A DNA stretch of 64,000 nt, taken from Dyella sp. C9. GTDB taxonomy: Bacteria > Pseudomonadota > Gammaproteobacteria > Xanthomonadales > Rhodanobacteraceae. The notes below the pieces were generated by a model that was given only the letters and a program-made list of their open reading frames with translations, did not search any database and was not told the origin of the DNA. The translations under genes and the position numbers were made by a program. The DNA is taken from contig NZ_QIRF01000014.1 in NCBI RefSeq assembly GCF_003332825.1, positions 49,597 to 113,596 on the forward strand. The letters are read 5' to 3'. Positions 8,810 to 17,874 of this stretch are shown here, piece after piece (within the stretch, counting starts at the first letter, position 1; each line of letters starts with the position of its first letter).

Positions 8810-8831
8810 CGGGTCTTGCCGGCCAGGACGA

Positions 8832-10040
8832 TCAGAGCGCCTCGAACACGCCTGCAGCACCCATGCCGGTGCCGATGCACATGGTCACCATGCCGTACTT
8901 CTGCTTGCGGCGGCGCATGCCGTGCAGAAGGGTGGCGGCGCGGACCGCACCGGTGGCGCCCAGCGGGTGGCCCAGCGCGATGGCGCCGCCCAGCGGGTTT
9001 ACCTTGGACGGGTCGAGGCCCAGGTCGCCGATCACGGCCAGCGCCTGCGCGGCGAAGGCTTCGTTAAGTTCGATCCAGTCCAACTGGTCCTGCTTGATGC
9101 CGGTCTGCTTGAGTGCCTTGGGAATCGCTTCCTTCGGACCGATGCCCATGATTTCCGGTTTCACGCCCGCCACCGAGTAGCCGACGAAGCGGCCGATCGG
9201 GGTGAGGTTGTACTCCTTGATGGCCTTTTCGCTGGCCAGCAGCAAGGCGCCGGCGCCGTCGGACATCTGCGAGGAGTTGCCGGCCGTCACGGTGCCGCCG
9301 AACCTGTCGTTGCGGAACACCGTCTTGAGCCTGGACAGCACTTCCAGCGTGGTGCCGGCGCGCGGGCCTTCGTCGGTGTCGATCAGGCGGCTGTCGGTGG
9401 TGATGCCACGGGTGGCGAGGTTGGGGTAGTGATCATCCAACTGGAACGGGGTGATCTCGTCCTTGAACTCGCCGGCGGCGATGGCGGCCAGCGCGCGGCG
9501 ATGGCTTTCCACCGCGAAGGCATCCTGCTGCTCGCGGGTGACCTTCCACTGCTCGGCCACCTTTTCGGCGGTGATGCCCATGCCGTAGGCGATGGCGACA
9601 TCTTCCTTGTTGGCGAAGATGGCCGGGTTCATGGCCACCTTGTGGCCCATCATCGGCACCATGCTCATGCTCTCGGTGCCGGCCGCGATCATCAGGTCGG
9701 CCACGCCGAGCTGGATGCGGTCGGCGGCCATGGCGATGGCCTGCACGCCCGAGGAACAGAAGCGGTTGATGGTGACGCCCGGCACCGTGTACGGCAGGCC
9801 GGCGAGCAGGGCGCCGATGCGGGCGACGTTCATGCCCTGCTCGGCTTCCGGCATGGCACAGCCGACGATCACGTCTTCGATGCGATGCGGATCGATGCCC
9901 GGCGCCTGCGCCATCACGGCGCGGATCACATGGGCGAGCATGTCGTCCGGACGGGTATTGCGGAACACGCCGCGCGGCGCCTTGCCGACCGGGGTGCGGG
10001 TGGCGGCGACGATGTAGGCGTCTTGCACTTGCTTGGTCAT
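8832..10040 (-). CDS. fadA: acetyl-CoA C-acyltransferase (3-ketoacyl-CoA thiolase)
   Basis: Beta-oxidation thiolase of 402 residues that cleaves 3-ketoacyl-CoA with CoA to acetyl-CoA and a shortened acyl-CoA. Catalytic features are nucleophile Cys95 in NRFCSSGVQA, the GGAIALGHPLGATGAVR histidine motif, and the C-terminal CIGTGMGAAG cysteine. ATG 10040 (MTKQVQDAYIV) has GGAG upstream. It is the last gene of a leftward operon with the fadN-type enzyme and a PsrA-like repressor, and is followed by a strong terminator. The 197-bp gap before it holds a REP-like pair that may form a stable RNA structure. Confidence 0.95.
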   Translation of the reverse strand: MTKQVQDAYIVAATRTPVGKAPRGVFRNTRPDDMLAHVIRAVMAQAPGIDPHRIEDVIVGCAMPEAEQGMNVARIGALLAGLPYTVPGVTINRFCSSGVQAIAMAADRIQLGVADLMIAAGTESMSMVPMMGHKVAMNPAIFANKEDVAIAYGMGITAEKVAEQWKVTREQQDAFAVESHRRALAAIAAGEFKDEITPFQLDDHYPNLATRGITTDSRLIDTDEGPRAGTTLEVLSRLKTVFRNDRFGGTVTAGNSSQMSDGAGALLLASEKAIKEYNLTPIGRFVGYSVAGVKPEIMGIGPKEAIPKALKQTGIKQDQLDWIELNEAFAAQALAVIGDLGLDPSKVNPLGGAIALGHPLGATGAVRAATLLHGMRRRKQKYGMVTMCIGTGMGAAGVFEAL

Positions 10041-10143
10041 GGTTTGCTCCGTGGCGTCGCGCGTGTTTCGCAGCGACGCACTTTGGTTTTTTTGATCGTC
10101 ACCGGAATGCGCGGTGACGAGCCATAACGATTTTCGCCTTTTG

Positions 10144-10225
10144 CTCGTCATTCCCGCGAAAGCGGGAATCCAGTGCCTTTGCGGCCTTTAAGTCGCTGGA
10201 TCCCCGCTTTCGCGGGGATGACGAG
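10144..10225. repeat. inverted pair of REP-like palindromic units between fadN and fadA
   Basis: Unit CTCGTCATTCCCGCGAAAGC through CCAGTG (10144-10174) and its inverted mate CTGGATCCCCGCTTTCGCGG through ACGAG (10196-10225). Each unit is a hairpin and the two can also pair with each other. The position inside a probable operon suggests a role in mRNA stability or partial termination. Confidence 0.88.
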
Positions 10226-10237
10226 CCTGGCGGCTCG

Positions 10238-12625
10238 TCAGTTACGCAGCGGCTTGCCGGTGGTCATGGTGTGCGCGATGCGGGCCTGGGTCTTCTCGGT
10301 CTTGGCCAGCTCCACGAAGTGCTTGCGCTCGAGCTGGAGCAGCCACTCCTCGTCGACCTGCGAACCGCGCTCGATCTTGCCGCCGCACAGCGTGTCCGCG
10401 ATGCGCGTGGCGATCGCCACGTCATGCGGCGAGGCGAAGTAGCCCTCGGCGAGGTTGGCCAGCGAGGCCTGGAAGGTGGCGGTGCCGACATCGCCGGCCA
10501 CCGGGATGGTGCGGGCCATCATCGGCGGACGCCAGCCGCTTTCGGCCAGCGAGAGGGCGACCTTCTTGGCCACGTAGAGCAGCTCGTAGGCGTTGAACAC
10601 GACCACGTCGCTGTCGCGCAGCAGGCCCAGCTGCCTGGCTTCCAGCGCGCTGCCGGAGACCTTGGCCATGGCGACCGTCTCGAACACCTTCTTCAGTGCC
10701 TCAAACGGATCTTCCGGGTTGGCCTTGGCGGCGCGGATGGCCAGCTCGTGCAGGCCGCCACCGGCCGGCAGCAGGCCGACGCCGGCCTCGACCAGGCCGA
10801 TGTAGCTTTCCAGCGCGGCCACGGTGCGCGCCGAGTGCATCTGGAACTCGCAGCCGCCGCCCAGGGCGAGGCCACGCACCGCCGACACCACCGGCACCAG
10901 CGAGTGCTTCACGCGCATGCTGGTCGCCTGGAAGTTGGCGACCATCTTCTCGAAGTCGTCGAACTTGCCAGCCTGCAGCAGGCCCAGCGCACCCTTGAGA
11001 TCGGCGCCGGCCGAGAACGGCTCGCCGGTCTGCCAGATCACCACGGCCTTGAGCTGCTGCTCGGCGATGTCGATCGCCTGCTGCACGCCATCGAGCACGT
11101 GGTCGTTGACCGTGTTCATCTTGGTCTTGAACGAGATGATGCCCACGCCGTCGTCGCCCAGCGTCCACAGGCGCACGCCGTCGTTCTCCCAGACCGTGGT
11201 GCCCTGGTCGAACTTCTCGCCGAGGATCGGATCGGGGAACAGCTGGCGCTGGTAGACCGGGTGCTGCGAACGCGGCTTGTAGCTGCTGGACGCGGCGGAC
11301 CAGGAGCCCTCCTTGCCGTGCACGCTGTTGCGGCCATCGGTGACCCAGGCCGGCAGCGGGGCGCTGCTCATGGCCTTGCCGGCGGCGATGTCATCGGCGA
11401 TCCAGCCGGCCACCTGCTGCCAGCCGGCAGCCTGCCAGGTCTCGAACGGGCCGAGCTTCCAGCCGTAGCCCCAGCGGATGGCGAAGTCGACGTCACGCGC
11501 GGTGTCGGCGATGTCGGCCAGGTGGTAGGCGGTGTAGTGGAACAGGTCGCGGAAGGTCGCCCACAGGAATTGCGCCTGCGGATCGCTGGACGCACGCAGC
11601 TTGCCGAACTTCTCGGCCGGGTCCTTGATGGCGAGGATGGCGGACACCTCGTCCGACGCCTTCTGCTCAGACGGGCGGTAGTCCTGCTTGGCAACGTCGA
11701 GCACGACGATGTCCTTGCCGGCCTTGCGATAGAAGCCCGCGCCGGTCTTCTGGCCCAGTGCGCCCTTCTCGATCAGGGCCGAAAGCCACACCGGCGCCTT
11801 GAAGTACTGGTGCCACGGGTCATCGGCCAGGGTGTCGGCCATGGTCTTGATCACGTGCGCCATGGTGTCCAGGCCGACCACGTCGGCAGTGCGGTAGGTG
11901 GCGCTCTTGGGACGGCCCACGGCCGGGCCGGTCAGCGCGTCGACCACGTCGAAGCCCAGGCCGAACTGCTGGGTGTGGTGCATGGTGGCCAGCATCGAGA
12001 ACACGCCGATGCGGTTGCCGATGAAGTTCGGGGTGTCCTTGGCGTACACCACGCCCTTGCCGAGTGCGGTCGTCAGGAACGCCTCGAGGCCTTCCAGCAC
12101 GTTCTTGTCGGTGAGGCGGGTCGGGATCAGCTCGACCAGGTGCATGTAGCGCGGCGGATTGAAGAAGTGCACGCCGCTGAAGCGGTGGCGCATTTCTTCC
12201 GGCAGCGCCTCGGCCAGGCTGTTGATCGACAGGCCCGAGGTGTTGGAAGCGATCACCGCGGTCGGCGACAGGTGCGAAGCGATCTTCTTGTAGAGATCCA
12301 GCTTCCAGTCCATCCGTTCGGCGATGGCCTCGATCACCAGGTCCACGTCCTTGAGGTGATCGAGGTCTTCATCGTAGTTGGCCGGGATGATCAGAGCGCC
12401 CAGGCCCTTTTCGCCCAGCGGCGCCGGCGACAGCTTCTGCAGGTTGGCGATGGCCTTCAGGGCGATGCCACTCTTGGGACCTTCCTTGGCGGCCAGGTCG
12501 AACAGCACGGTTTCGACGCCGGCGTTGGTCAGGTGCGCGGCGATCTGCGCGCCCATGACGCCGGCGCCGAGCACCGCGGCCTTGCGGATGCGCAGTGCTG
12601 CCTTGGGTGTGGATGGAGCGGTCAT
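10238..12625 (-). CDS. fadN: 3-hydroxyacyl-CoA dehydrogenase/enoyl-CoA hydratase, FadN type
   Basis: Bifunctional beta-oxidation enzyme of 795 residues. The NAD-binding 3-hydroxyacyl-CoA dehydrogenase comes first (KAAVLGAGVMGAQIAAHL at about 17-34, SNTSGLSINSLAE, HFFNPPRYMHLVELIP), followed by its two C-terminal dimerisation repeats to about 430. An enoyl-CoA hydratase/crotonase domain occupies about 490-700 (FSAGADLKG oxyanion segment and ALGGGCEFQMHS). This order, dehydrogenase before hydratase, is that of Bacillus FadN and many xanthomonads and is opposite to E. coli FadB/FadJ. ATG 12625 has GGAGA upstream. It lies between the repressor and the thiolase in one operon. Confidence 0.94.
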   Translation of the reverse strand: MTAPSTPKAALRIRKAAVLGAGVMGAQIAAHLTNAGVETVLFDLAAKEGPKSGIALKAIANLQKLSPAPLGEKGLGALIIPANYDEDLDHLKDVDLVIEAIAERMDWKLDLYKKIASHLSPTAVIASNTSGLSINSLAEALPEEMRHRFSGVHFFNPPRYMHLVELIPTRLTDKNVLEGLEAFLTTALGKGVVYAKDTPNFIGNRIGVFSMLATMHHTQQFGLGFDVVDALTGPAVGRPKSATYRTADVVGLDTMAHVIKTMADTLADDPWHQYFKAPVWLSALIEKGALGQKTGAGFYRKAGKDIVVLDVAKQDYRPSEQKASDEVSAILAIKDPAEKFGKLRASSDPQAQFLWATFRDLFHYTAYHLADIADTARDVDFAIRWGYGWKLGPFETWQAAGWQQVAGWIADDIAAGKAMSSAPLPAWVTDGRNSVHGKEGSWSAASSSYKPRSQHPVYQRQLFPDPILGEKFDQGTTVWENDGVRLWTLGDDGVGIISFKTKMNTVNDHVLDGVQQAIDIAEQQLKAVVIWQTGEPFSAGADLKGALGLLQAGKFDDFEKMVANFQATSMRVKHSLVPVVSAVRGLALGGGCEFQMHSARTVAALESYIGLVEAGVGLLPAGGGLHELAIRAAKANPEDPFEALKKVFETVAMAKVSGSALEARQLGLLRDSDVVVFNAYELLYVAKKVALSLAESGWRPPMMARTIPVAGDVGTATFQASLANLAEGYFASPHDVAIATRIADTLCGGKIERGSQVDEEWLLQLERKHFVELAKTEKTQARIAHTMTTGKPLRN

Positions 12626-12699
12626 TGGTTTCTCCGTAGTGCAAGACACAGGAAGGTGAAACAGGCGGCCGTTGCCGGCCAGGGGTATGCGTGCCGGGT

Positions 12700-13323
12700 C
12701 TAGGGGGATTTGAGACCGGCGGCGGCGAAGCGGATCAGGTGCTGGGCGGTCTGCTCACGATGCTTGTGTTCCGTGACATCGCTTTTTCGCTGGATCATGC
12801 CGAAGCCCGACATGGCGTGGGTCAGGGCGCCGGTGACCAGGTCGACCCGCCAATACAGCTCCTCCTTGCTCAGGTTGGGCAGCAGGCGGGCGAATTCGGC
12901 GGTGAACTGGCGCATCACGTGACCGTAGTTTTCCGACAGGAACTTGCGGAGCGTGTCGTCGTGCTCGGCGAAGGCGCGGGCCAGCACGCGCATGAACAGA
13001 GAGCCGTTGCCATCGTGGGAAAGCTCCAGTGCAGGCACGATGAAGGCCGCCAGGACGTCCTCGATGGTCGATCCCGGCTGTCCGGCGATGTCCTTCAGGG
13101 CGGCCATGCGGCGCCCGTTCAGCTGGTCCAGGCGGCGGCGGAACACCTCCTCGATGAGGCGGTCCTTGGAACCGAAGTGGTAATTCACCGCAGCCAGGTT
13201 GACCCCGGCGGCGGCCGTGAGCTGGCGTAGGGATGCGCCCTCAAAGCCGTGCCGGGCAAACAGTTCCTCGGCAGCGCCGAGGATCCGTTCCTTGGTCGGC
13301 TGGGCTGAACTGGAAGCAGGCAT
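12700..13323 (-). CDS. psrA: TetR-family repressor of fatty-acid oxidation, PsrA-like
   Basis: A 207-residue regulator. The N-terminal TetR DNA-binding domain (about 10-60) reads KERILGAAEELFARHGFEG then SLRQLTAAAGVNLAAVNYHF. The C-terminal ligand domain has the RDLF/PsrA-like pattern of a CetP/PsrA-type acyl-CoA sensor (RVDLVTGALTHAMSG). I start at ATG 13323 because an upstream in-frame ATG at 13365 would overlap the operator. Two palindromes matching the PsrA consensus (G/C)AAAC-N2-4-GTTT(G/C) lie immediately upstream, and the fadN-fadA genes follow 74 bp downstream on the same strand. The PsrA assignment rests on operator plus context, so it is probable rather than certain. Confidence 0.88.
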   Translation of the reverse strand: MPASSSAQPTKERILGAAEELFARHGFEGASLRQLTAAAGVNLAAVNYHFGSKDRLIEEVFRRRLDQLNGRRMAALKDIAGQPGSTIEDVLAAFIVPALELSHDGNGSLFMRVLARAFAEHDDTLRKFLSENYGHVMRQFTAEFARLLPNLSKEELYWRVDLVTGALTHAMSGFGMIQRKSDVTEHKHREQTAQHLIRFAAAGLKSP

Positions 13324-13345
13324 AGACCGGGGCCTCGGCTCGGAA

Positions 13346-13361
13346 TCAAACGATCGTTTGA
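13346..13361. promoter_or_regulatory. PsrA-type operator 1
   Basis: Perfect 16-bp palindrome TCAAACGATCGTTTGA lying 23 bp upstream of the repressor start. It matches the known PsrA motif CAAAC-N4-GTTTG and probably autoregulates the psrA-fadN-fadA operon. Confidence 0.85.
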
Positions 13362-13386
13362 GCATACGCGGGTCGATTTGCGCCCG

Positions 13387-13402
13387 TCAAACGATCGTTG
13401 GA
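13387..13402. promoter_or_regulatory. PsrA-type operator 2 (imperfect)
   Basis: TCAAACGATCGTTGGA matches operator 1 at 15 of 16 positions. Its centre is 41 bp from operator 1, close to four helical turns, so two dimers could bind one DNA face. It also lies 147 bp upstream of ndk on the other strand. Confidence 0.78.
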
Positions 13403-13548
13403 ATGTCCCGGCATCCGGGTTGCTTATGGGGTAGAATCTGTCAAACTTTCGTGAGCTAAATCCGCAAAACTCGGCAGGATTTCGCTTAACTTGCCGGCAT
13501 AGACCGGACCGCCCATTCAGTTACCCGTTTTTCCCGGAGCAGACCCTC

Positions 13549-13974
13549 ATGGCGCTGGAGCGCACCCTTTCCATTATCAAACCCGACGCAGTTGCCAAGA
13601 ACGTGATCGGCGAAATCTACGCGCGCTTCGAGAAGGCCGGCCTCAAGGTCGTGGCCGCCAAGCTGACGCAGCTGTCGCGCCAGGAAGCGGAAGGCTTCTA
13701 CGCGGTGCACAAGGAGCGCCCGTTCTTCAACGCGCTGGTCGAGTTCATGATCTCGGGTCCGGTGATGATCCAGGTGCTGCAGGGTGACAACGCCATCCTC
13801 AAGAATCGCGAGCTGATGGGTGCCACCAATCCGAAGGACGCCGCGCCGGGCACCATCCGCGCCGACTTCGCCGATTCCATTGATGCGAACGCCGTGCACG
13901 GTTCCGACGCCGCCGAAACGGCCGCCGTCGAAATCGCGTACTTCTTCGCGACCACTGAAGTGCACGCGCGGTAA
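13549..13974 (+). CDS. ndk: nucleoside diphosphate kinase
   Basis: Cytosolic enzyme balancing NTP and dNTP pools by ping-pong phosphate transfer through a phospho-histidine. The 141 residues match the family length exactly. Seen: N-terminal [12 protein letters not shown], the nucleotide-binding region [24 protein letters not shown], and active-site His117 in NAVHGSD. A possible -10 box TAGAAT lies at 13432-13437. It is 5 bp from rlmN, so the pair is likely co-transcribed. Confidence 0.98.
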   Translation: MALERTLSIIKPDAVAKNVIGEIYARFEKAGLKVVAAKLTQLSRQEAEGFYAVHKERPFFNALVEFMISGPVMIQVLQGDNAILKNRELMGATNPKDAAPGTIRADFADSIDANAVHGSDAAETAAVEIAYFFATTEVHAR

Positions 13975-13979
13975 GAAAA

Positions 13980-15119
13980 ATGTCTGACCAGGCCACACCC
14001 ACTATCACCACCGACAAGGTCAACCTGCTCGATTTCGATCGGCAGGGCCTGCGGGATTTCTTTGCGCAGCTCGGCGAGAAGCCGTATCGCGCCGAGCAGG
14101 TGATGAAGTGGATCTACCACCGCCTGGAAGACAATTTCGAAAACATGACCGATGTCGGCAAGGCGCTTCGGGCCAAGCTCGAGGCGTCCTGCTACATCGC
14201 TCCGCCGAAGACCCTGTTCGACAAGGGGGCGGCCGACGGCACGCACAAGTGGCTGCTCGGCATGGACGGCGGTAACGCCGTCGAGGCGGTGTACATCCCG
14301 GAGCCGACCCGCGGCACGCTGTGCGTGTCCTCGCAGGTCGGCTGCGGCCTCAACTGCCAGTTCTGCTCCACCGCGACGCAGGGCTTCAACCGCAACCTGT
14401 CCACGTCCGAAATCATCGGCCAGATGTGGGTGGCGGCCAAATACCTCGGCAACATCACGCACCAGAACCGTCGCATCACCAACGTGGTGATGATGGGCAT
14501 GGGCGAGCCGCTGCTGAACTTCGACAACGTGACCAAGGCGATGAGCCTGATGCGCGACGACCTGGGCTTCGGCCTGGCGTCCAAGCGCGTCACCCTGTCG
14601 ACCGCCGGCCTGGTGCCGATGATCGACAAGTTGTCCGAAACCATCGACGTGTCGCTGGCCGTGTCGCTGCATGCCGCCAACGACGAGCTGCGCACCGAGC
14701 TGGTGCCGCTCAACAAGCGTTACCCGATCGCCGAGCTGATGGGCGCCTGCCAGCGTTGGCTGGAGCGCAAGCCCCGCACGTCGATCACCTTCGAGTACAC
14801 CCTGATGAAGGGTGTCAATGACCAGCCGGAGCACGCCCGCCAGCTCATCAAGCTGATGCGCCGCCTGCCCAACTGCAAGGTCAACCTGATTCCGTTCAAT
14901 CCATTTCCTGGCACGCGTTTCGAGCGCTCCGACGCCGAGACCATCCGCGCCTTCCAGACCCAGTTGCTCAATGCCAACGTGCTGACCATGCTTCGCCGTA
15001 CCCGAGGCGACGACATCGATGCGGCATGTGGCCAGCTCAAGGGGCAGGTATTGGATCGCACCCGTCGCCAGGCCGAGTTTCGAAAGCGTCTGGACGAGGG
15101 GGCGAGTCATGCGGCTTGA
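13980..15119 (+). CDS. rlmN: 23S rRNA (adenine-2503-C2)/tRNA methyltransferase
   Basis: Radical-SAM enzyme that methylates C2 of A2503 in 23S rRNA and A37 in a set of tRNAs, supporting decoding fidelity. The 379-residue protein has the CxxxCxxC cluster-binding motif as C122, C126, C129 ([10 protein letters not shown]). The downstream [14 protein letters not shown] motif and the C-terminal mechanistic Cys in [12 protein letters not shown] are also present. The N-terminal helical domain binds RNA ([15 protein letters not shown]). Its end overlaps the pilW start by 11 bp. Confidence 0.97.
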   Translation: MSDQATPTITTDKVNLLDFDRQGLRDFFAQLGEKPYRAEQVMKWIYHRLEDNFENMTDVGKALRAKLEASCYIAPPKTLFDKGAADGTHKWLLGMDGGNAVEAVYIPEPTRGTLCVSSQVGCGLNCQFCSTATQGFNRNLSTSEIIGQMWVAAKYLGNITHQNRRITNVVMMGMGEPLLNFDNVTKAMSLMRDDLGFGLASKRVTLSTAGLVPMIDKLSETIDVSLAVSLHAANDELRTELVPLNKRYPIAELMGACQRWLERKPRTSITFEYTLMKGVNDQPEHARQLIKLMRRLPNCKVNLIPFNPFPGTRFERSDAETIRAFQTQLLNANVLTMLRRTRGDDIDAACGQLKGQVLDRTRRQAEFRKRLDEGASHAA

Positions 15120-15903
15120 TCGAATCCTGCTGAGTGCAGGCCTAGCCATATCGATGGCCGGGTGCGTTACCACCACCACCACGGATGCCGGTGGTCTATC
15201 GACCAAGATTCCGCGCACCAGCAAGGCCGAGCAGAAGGAAGACGGCGCCCGGATCCATACGCAGCTGGCCCAGCAGTACATGGCCAACGGCGACCTGCAG
15301 GATGCGCTGGTCAAGCTCAACAAGGCCCTGCAGTTCGATCCGAATTACGTGCCGGCACACACCGTGATGGCGGTGCTGTACGAGCGCATCAACGATGCGC
15401 CGAACGCCGAGCTGCATTACCGCAAGGCTGCCGAACTGGCCCCGACCAAGGGCGAAACCAACAACAATCTTGGCGCGTTCCTCTGCAAGGAGGGCAAGAC
15501 GACCGAGGCGATGCCGTATTTCCAGAAGGCCGTGGCCGACCCGTTCTACCAGTCGCCGTCCCGGGCCTGGACCAATGCGGGCATCTGCCTGACCCGGACG
15601 CGCGACCTGGCCGGCGCCGAGGTGGACTTCCGCAAGGCGGTCGAAATCGACCCACAGAACGGCGAGGCGTTGTATCAGCTCGCCAACGTGCTTTATCTTC
15701 AGAATGATGCGTTCCGTGCACGGGCCTTCATCCAGCGCTTCGATGCGCTGGGCCAGCCCACTGCGCCGGCGCTCAAGCTAGGCCATGACATTGAGTCCCG
15801 GTTGGGCAACAGGGATGCTGCTCTCAACTACAGTAGGCGACTGCAAAGCCAGTTCCCGGATTCGGAGCAGGCGCGCGCCCTCGACGCAACTGCAAGCCAA
15901 TGA
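15109..15903 (+). CDS. pilW: type IV pilus biogenesis/stability lipoprotein (TPR)
   Basis: Outer-membrane pilotin that helps the PilQ secretin assemble, named PilF or PilW depending on genus. The 264-residue protein starts with a lipoprotein signal ending in the lipobox SMAGC (Cys19), then a Thr-rich linker and about five to six tetratricopeptide repeats (for example [18 protein letters not shown] and [20 protein letters not shown]). ATG 15109 lies within the end of rlmN, and the stop overlaps rodZ as ATGA, so rlmN-pilW-rodZ are coupled. Confidence 0.93.
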   Translation: MRLDRILLSAGLAISMAGCVTTTTTDAGGLSTKIPRTSKAEQKEDGARIHTQLAQQYMANGDLQDALVKLNKALQFDPNYVPAHTVMAVLYERINDAPNAELHYRKAAELAPTKGETNNNLGAFLCKEGKTTEAMPYFQKAVADPFYQSPSRAWTNAGICLTRTRDLAGAEVDFRKAVEIDPQNGEALYQLANVLYLQNDAFRARAFIQRFDALGQPTAPALKLGHDIESRLGNRDAALNYSRRLQSQFPDSEQARALDATASQ

Positions 15904-16958
15904 CATCCCAGCAGTCAAATCCGGCCAACAGCGGCAACCGAGCCTTTCCAACCTTCGAAACACCTGGCGCCACCATGGATACGGAACACTCCTCGTTGGA
16001 AACGATTGCTGGCAGCCTGGGCGGGCGTTTGCGTGCTGCGCGCGAGGCGCGCGGCCTGGACGTCGAGAGCTGCGCTCATGCATTGCGCCTGCCGGTGCGG
16101 GTCGTGCGCCAGTTGGAAAGCAACGAGTACGGCGGCATCGACTACCAGGTTTACCTGGGTGGCTACCTCACCAAGTACGCGCGCTACCTGGCGGTCAGCG
16201 AGGACGAGGTGAAAGCCGAGTTGTCGCGAATCAAGACCAGCGAGCCGACTCTGGTGGCCACCGGCGGCATTTCGCATTCGCGCTATCTCCTGGAGAACTA
16301 CGCGCGCGCGGCCACCTATGTGGTGCTGACCGCGGCCATCGTGGTGCCCACCATCTGGCTGGGCGTGCGTGGCACGCTGGATCGTGACGTCAGTCATCTC
16401 GCCCCGCTCGATGCGGCACCGGTGGCCCAGGTGGATGCACCGGCTCCCGCCGCGTCGTCGTCGGCTGCCATGGTCGCCTCGGCCTCCTCGGTGAGTCCGG
16501 CTGGCGACGGTGCTGCCACGGCTGTTGCTGCCGCCCCGGCCGCGCCGTCGCAGGCGCCTGTGGCCGCTCCGGCCCAGCCTGCGCAGGACCAGCAGCCACT
16601 GATGGCGTCGATGGCGCCGTTTCCGAGCCTGGGTGGCGACGCCACGCATGCGGCGCCTGCAGCTTCCACCGGTGCGGTGGGCAGTGGTGCGCACAGCCTC
16701 GTGCTGAGCCTGCAGGGCGCCAGTTGGGTGGAAGTTACCACCAAGGATGGCTCGCGCCTGGAATACGGTTTGCTGCCGGCTGGCAGCTCCAGGACGTACC
16801 ACAGTGACCAGCCGCTGGAAGTGCGCATCGGCAACGCCAGCGGCGCACAGGTCATGCTCGATGGTCAGCCGATGGTGCTGGACGGCTTCCGTCGTTCCAA
16901 CGTGGCCCACTTCCGCGTGGAGCTGCACGACGGCAAGGCCGAGCCGACGGGCGCTTGA
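15900..16958 (+). CDS. rodZ: cytoskeleton protein RodZ (HTH + DUF4115)
   Basis: Bitopic inner-membrane protein that links MreB filaments to the elongasome and rod-shape control. The 352-residue chain has a cytoplasmic HTH_25 domain at about 35-100 (LGGRLRAAREARGLDVESCA), a membrane helix at about 138-158 (YVVLTAAIVVPTIWLG), and a Pro/Ala-rich periplasmic linker of about 90 residues. A C-terminal DUF4115 domain follows (SWVEVTTKDGSRLEYG). Its ATG overlaps the pilW stop. A second ATG at 15975 could be used instead and would remove 25 residues. Confidence 0.93.
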   Translation: MTSQQSNPANSGNRAFPTFETPGATMDTEHSSLETIAGSLGGRLRAAREARGLDVESCAHALRLPVRVVRQLESNEYGGIDYQVYLGGYLTKYARYLAVSEDEVKAELSRIKTSEPTLVATGGISHSRYLLENYARAATYVVLTAAIVVPTIWLGVRGTLDRDVSHLAPLDAAPVAQVDAPAPAASSSAAMVASASSVSPAGDGAATAVAAAPAAPSQAPVAAPAQPAQDQQPLMASMAPFPSLGGDATHAAPAASTGAVGSGAHSLVLSLQGASWVEVTTKDGSRLEYGLLPAGSSRTYHSDQPLEVRIGNASGAQVMLDGQPMVLDGFRRSNVAHFRVELHDGKAEPTGA

Positions 16959-17229
16959 TGCCCGGGCCGTGCTGAGCTAGTCGGCACGGCCGCTGCCGAT
17001 CCGGTCATCGCGTGGATCGCAAGAGCGTTGGCTAAGGGTGGCGTGCGGCCTGCCGGGCCGGCGTTCGCGGTCGGCGTGCCCCCAAGGGACCTGTGCGGTC
17101 CGGCACAATCGGTTATGCTTGCCCATTGTCCGATCGTCGGTGAACGGACAGCTCGGGCTGGATTCTTTTTCCGCATGACGGGCACCGCAATCGGGTGTCT
17201 TTGGCGTGTGGTTCCCCAAGGGTGATTGC

Positions 17230-17874
17230 ATGGCATTTGAAGCGTACGACGATTACGAACAGAGCGAACGCGTACAGCAGTGGCTGCGGCAGAACGGCCT
17301 GTCCATCGTCGTCGGTATCGCGATCGGCCTGGTCGGCATCTTCGGCTGGCAGCAGTGGAACAAGCACAAGGCTGGTCATCAGGGCGATGCCGCCAACCTG
17401 TACCAGCAGGTGCAGGCCGCGGCGGCGGCAGGCAAGAACGACAATGCCGACTCGCTGACCGAGCAGTTGCAGAAGGACTACGCCGATACGCCCTACGCGT
17501 TGTTCGCCGTGAGCGATCGCGCGCAGCGCCAGGTGCAGGCCAAGCAGCTCGACAAGGCGCTGGATTCGCTCAACTGGGCTGAGGGCCATGCTACCGATGC
17601 CAGCCTCAAGTCGCTGACGCAGCTGCGTATCGCGCGCGTGCAGCTGGGCGAAGGCAAGGCGGCCGATGCGCTGGCCACCCTGGATCGCATGCCGCCCAAG
17701 AGCTATGAAGGCGTGGCGCAGGAACTACGCGGCGACGTGCTGGTCAAGCTTGGACGCCCGGACGACGCCCGCAAGGCTTATGTGGCCGCCAAGGCGGCGC
17801 TGGGTGAGAACGCGCCTCACAGCGTGCAGATGAAAATCGATGATCTGGCCGTGGCCGGAAAGCAGGGTGCATGA
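17230..17874 (+). CDS. yfgM: YfgM-type ancillary SecYEG translocon subunit (TPR)
   Basis: A 214-residue bitopic protein. A short cytosolic N-terminus (AFEAYDDYEQSERVQQWLRQ) is typical of YfgM, followed by one membrane helix (about 23-41, LSIVVGIAIGLVGIFGW) and a periplasmic TPR-like domain. In E. coli YfgM works with PpiD at the Sec translocon and in envelope stress signalling. ATG 17230 was chosen over a GTG 8 codons upstream because it gives the family N-terminus. The stop overlaps the bamB start as ATGA. Confidence 0.92.
   Translation: MAFEAYDDYEQSERVQQWLRQNGLSIVVGIAIGLVGIFGWQQWNKHKAGHQGDAANLYQQVQAAAAAGKNDNADSLTEQLQKDYADTPYALFAVSDRAQRQVQAKQLDKALDSLNWAEGHATDASLKSLTQLRIARVQLGEGKAADALATLDRMPPKSYEGVAQELRGDVLVKLGRPDDARKAYVAAKAALGENAPHSVQMKIDDLAVAGKQGA

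Larger units (their letters stand above)
8469..8831. other. intergenic region with palindromic repeats and a terminator
   Basis: This 363-bp gap between two leftward genes has no convincing gene. It contains an inverted pair of palindromic repeat units (8570-8595 and 8649-8678) and, at its right end, the hairpin terminator of the thiolase gene. The DUF2058 promoter should lie here, but I could not pick a clear one. Confidence 0.7.

Noticed and set aside
13323..13365. Longer start (ATG 13365) for the PsrA-like repressor
   Set aside because: It would place the start codon against the perfect operator and add residues not typical of TetR N-termini.
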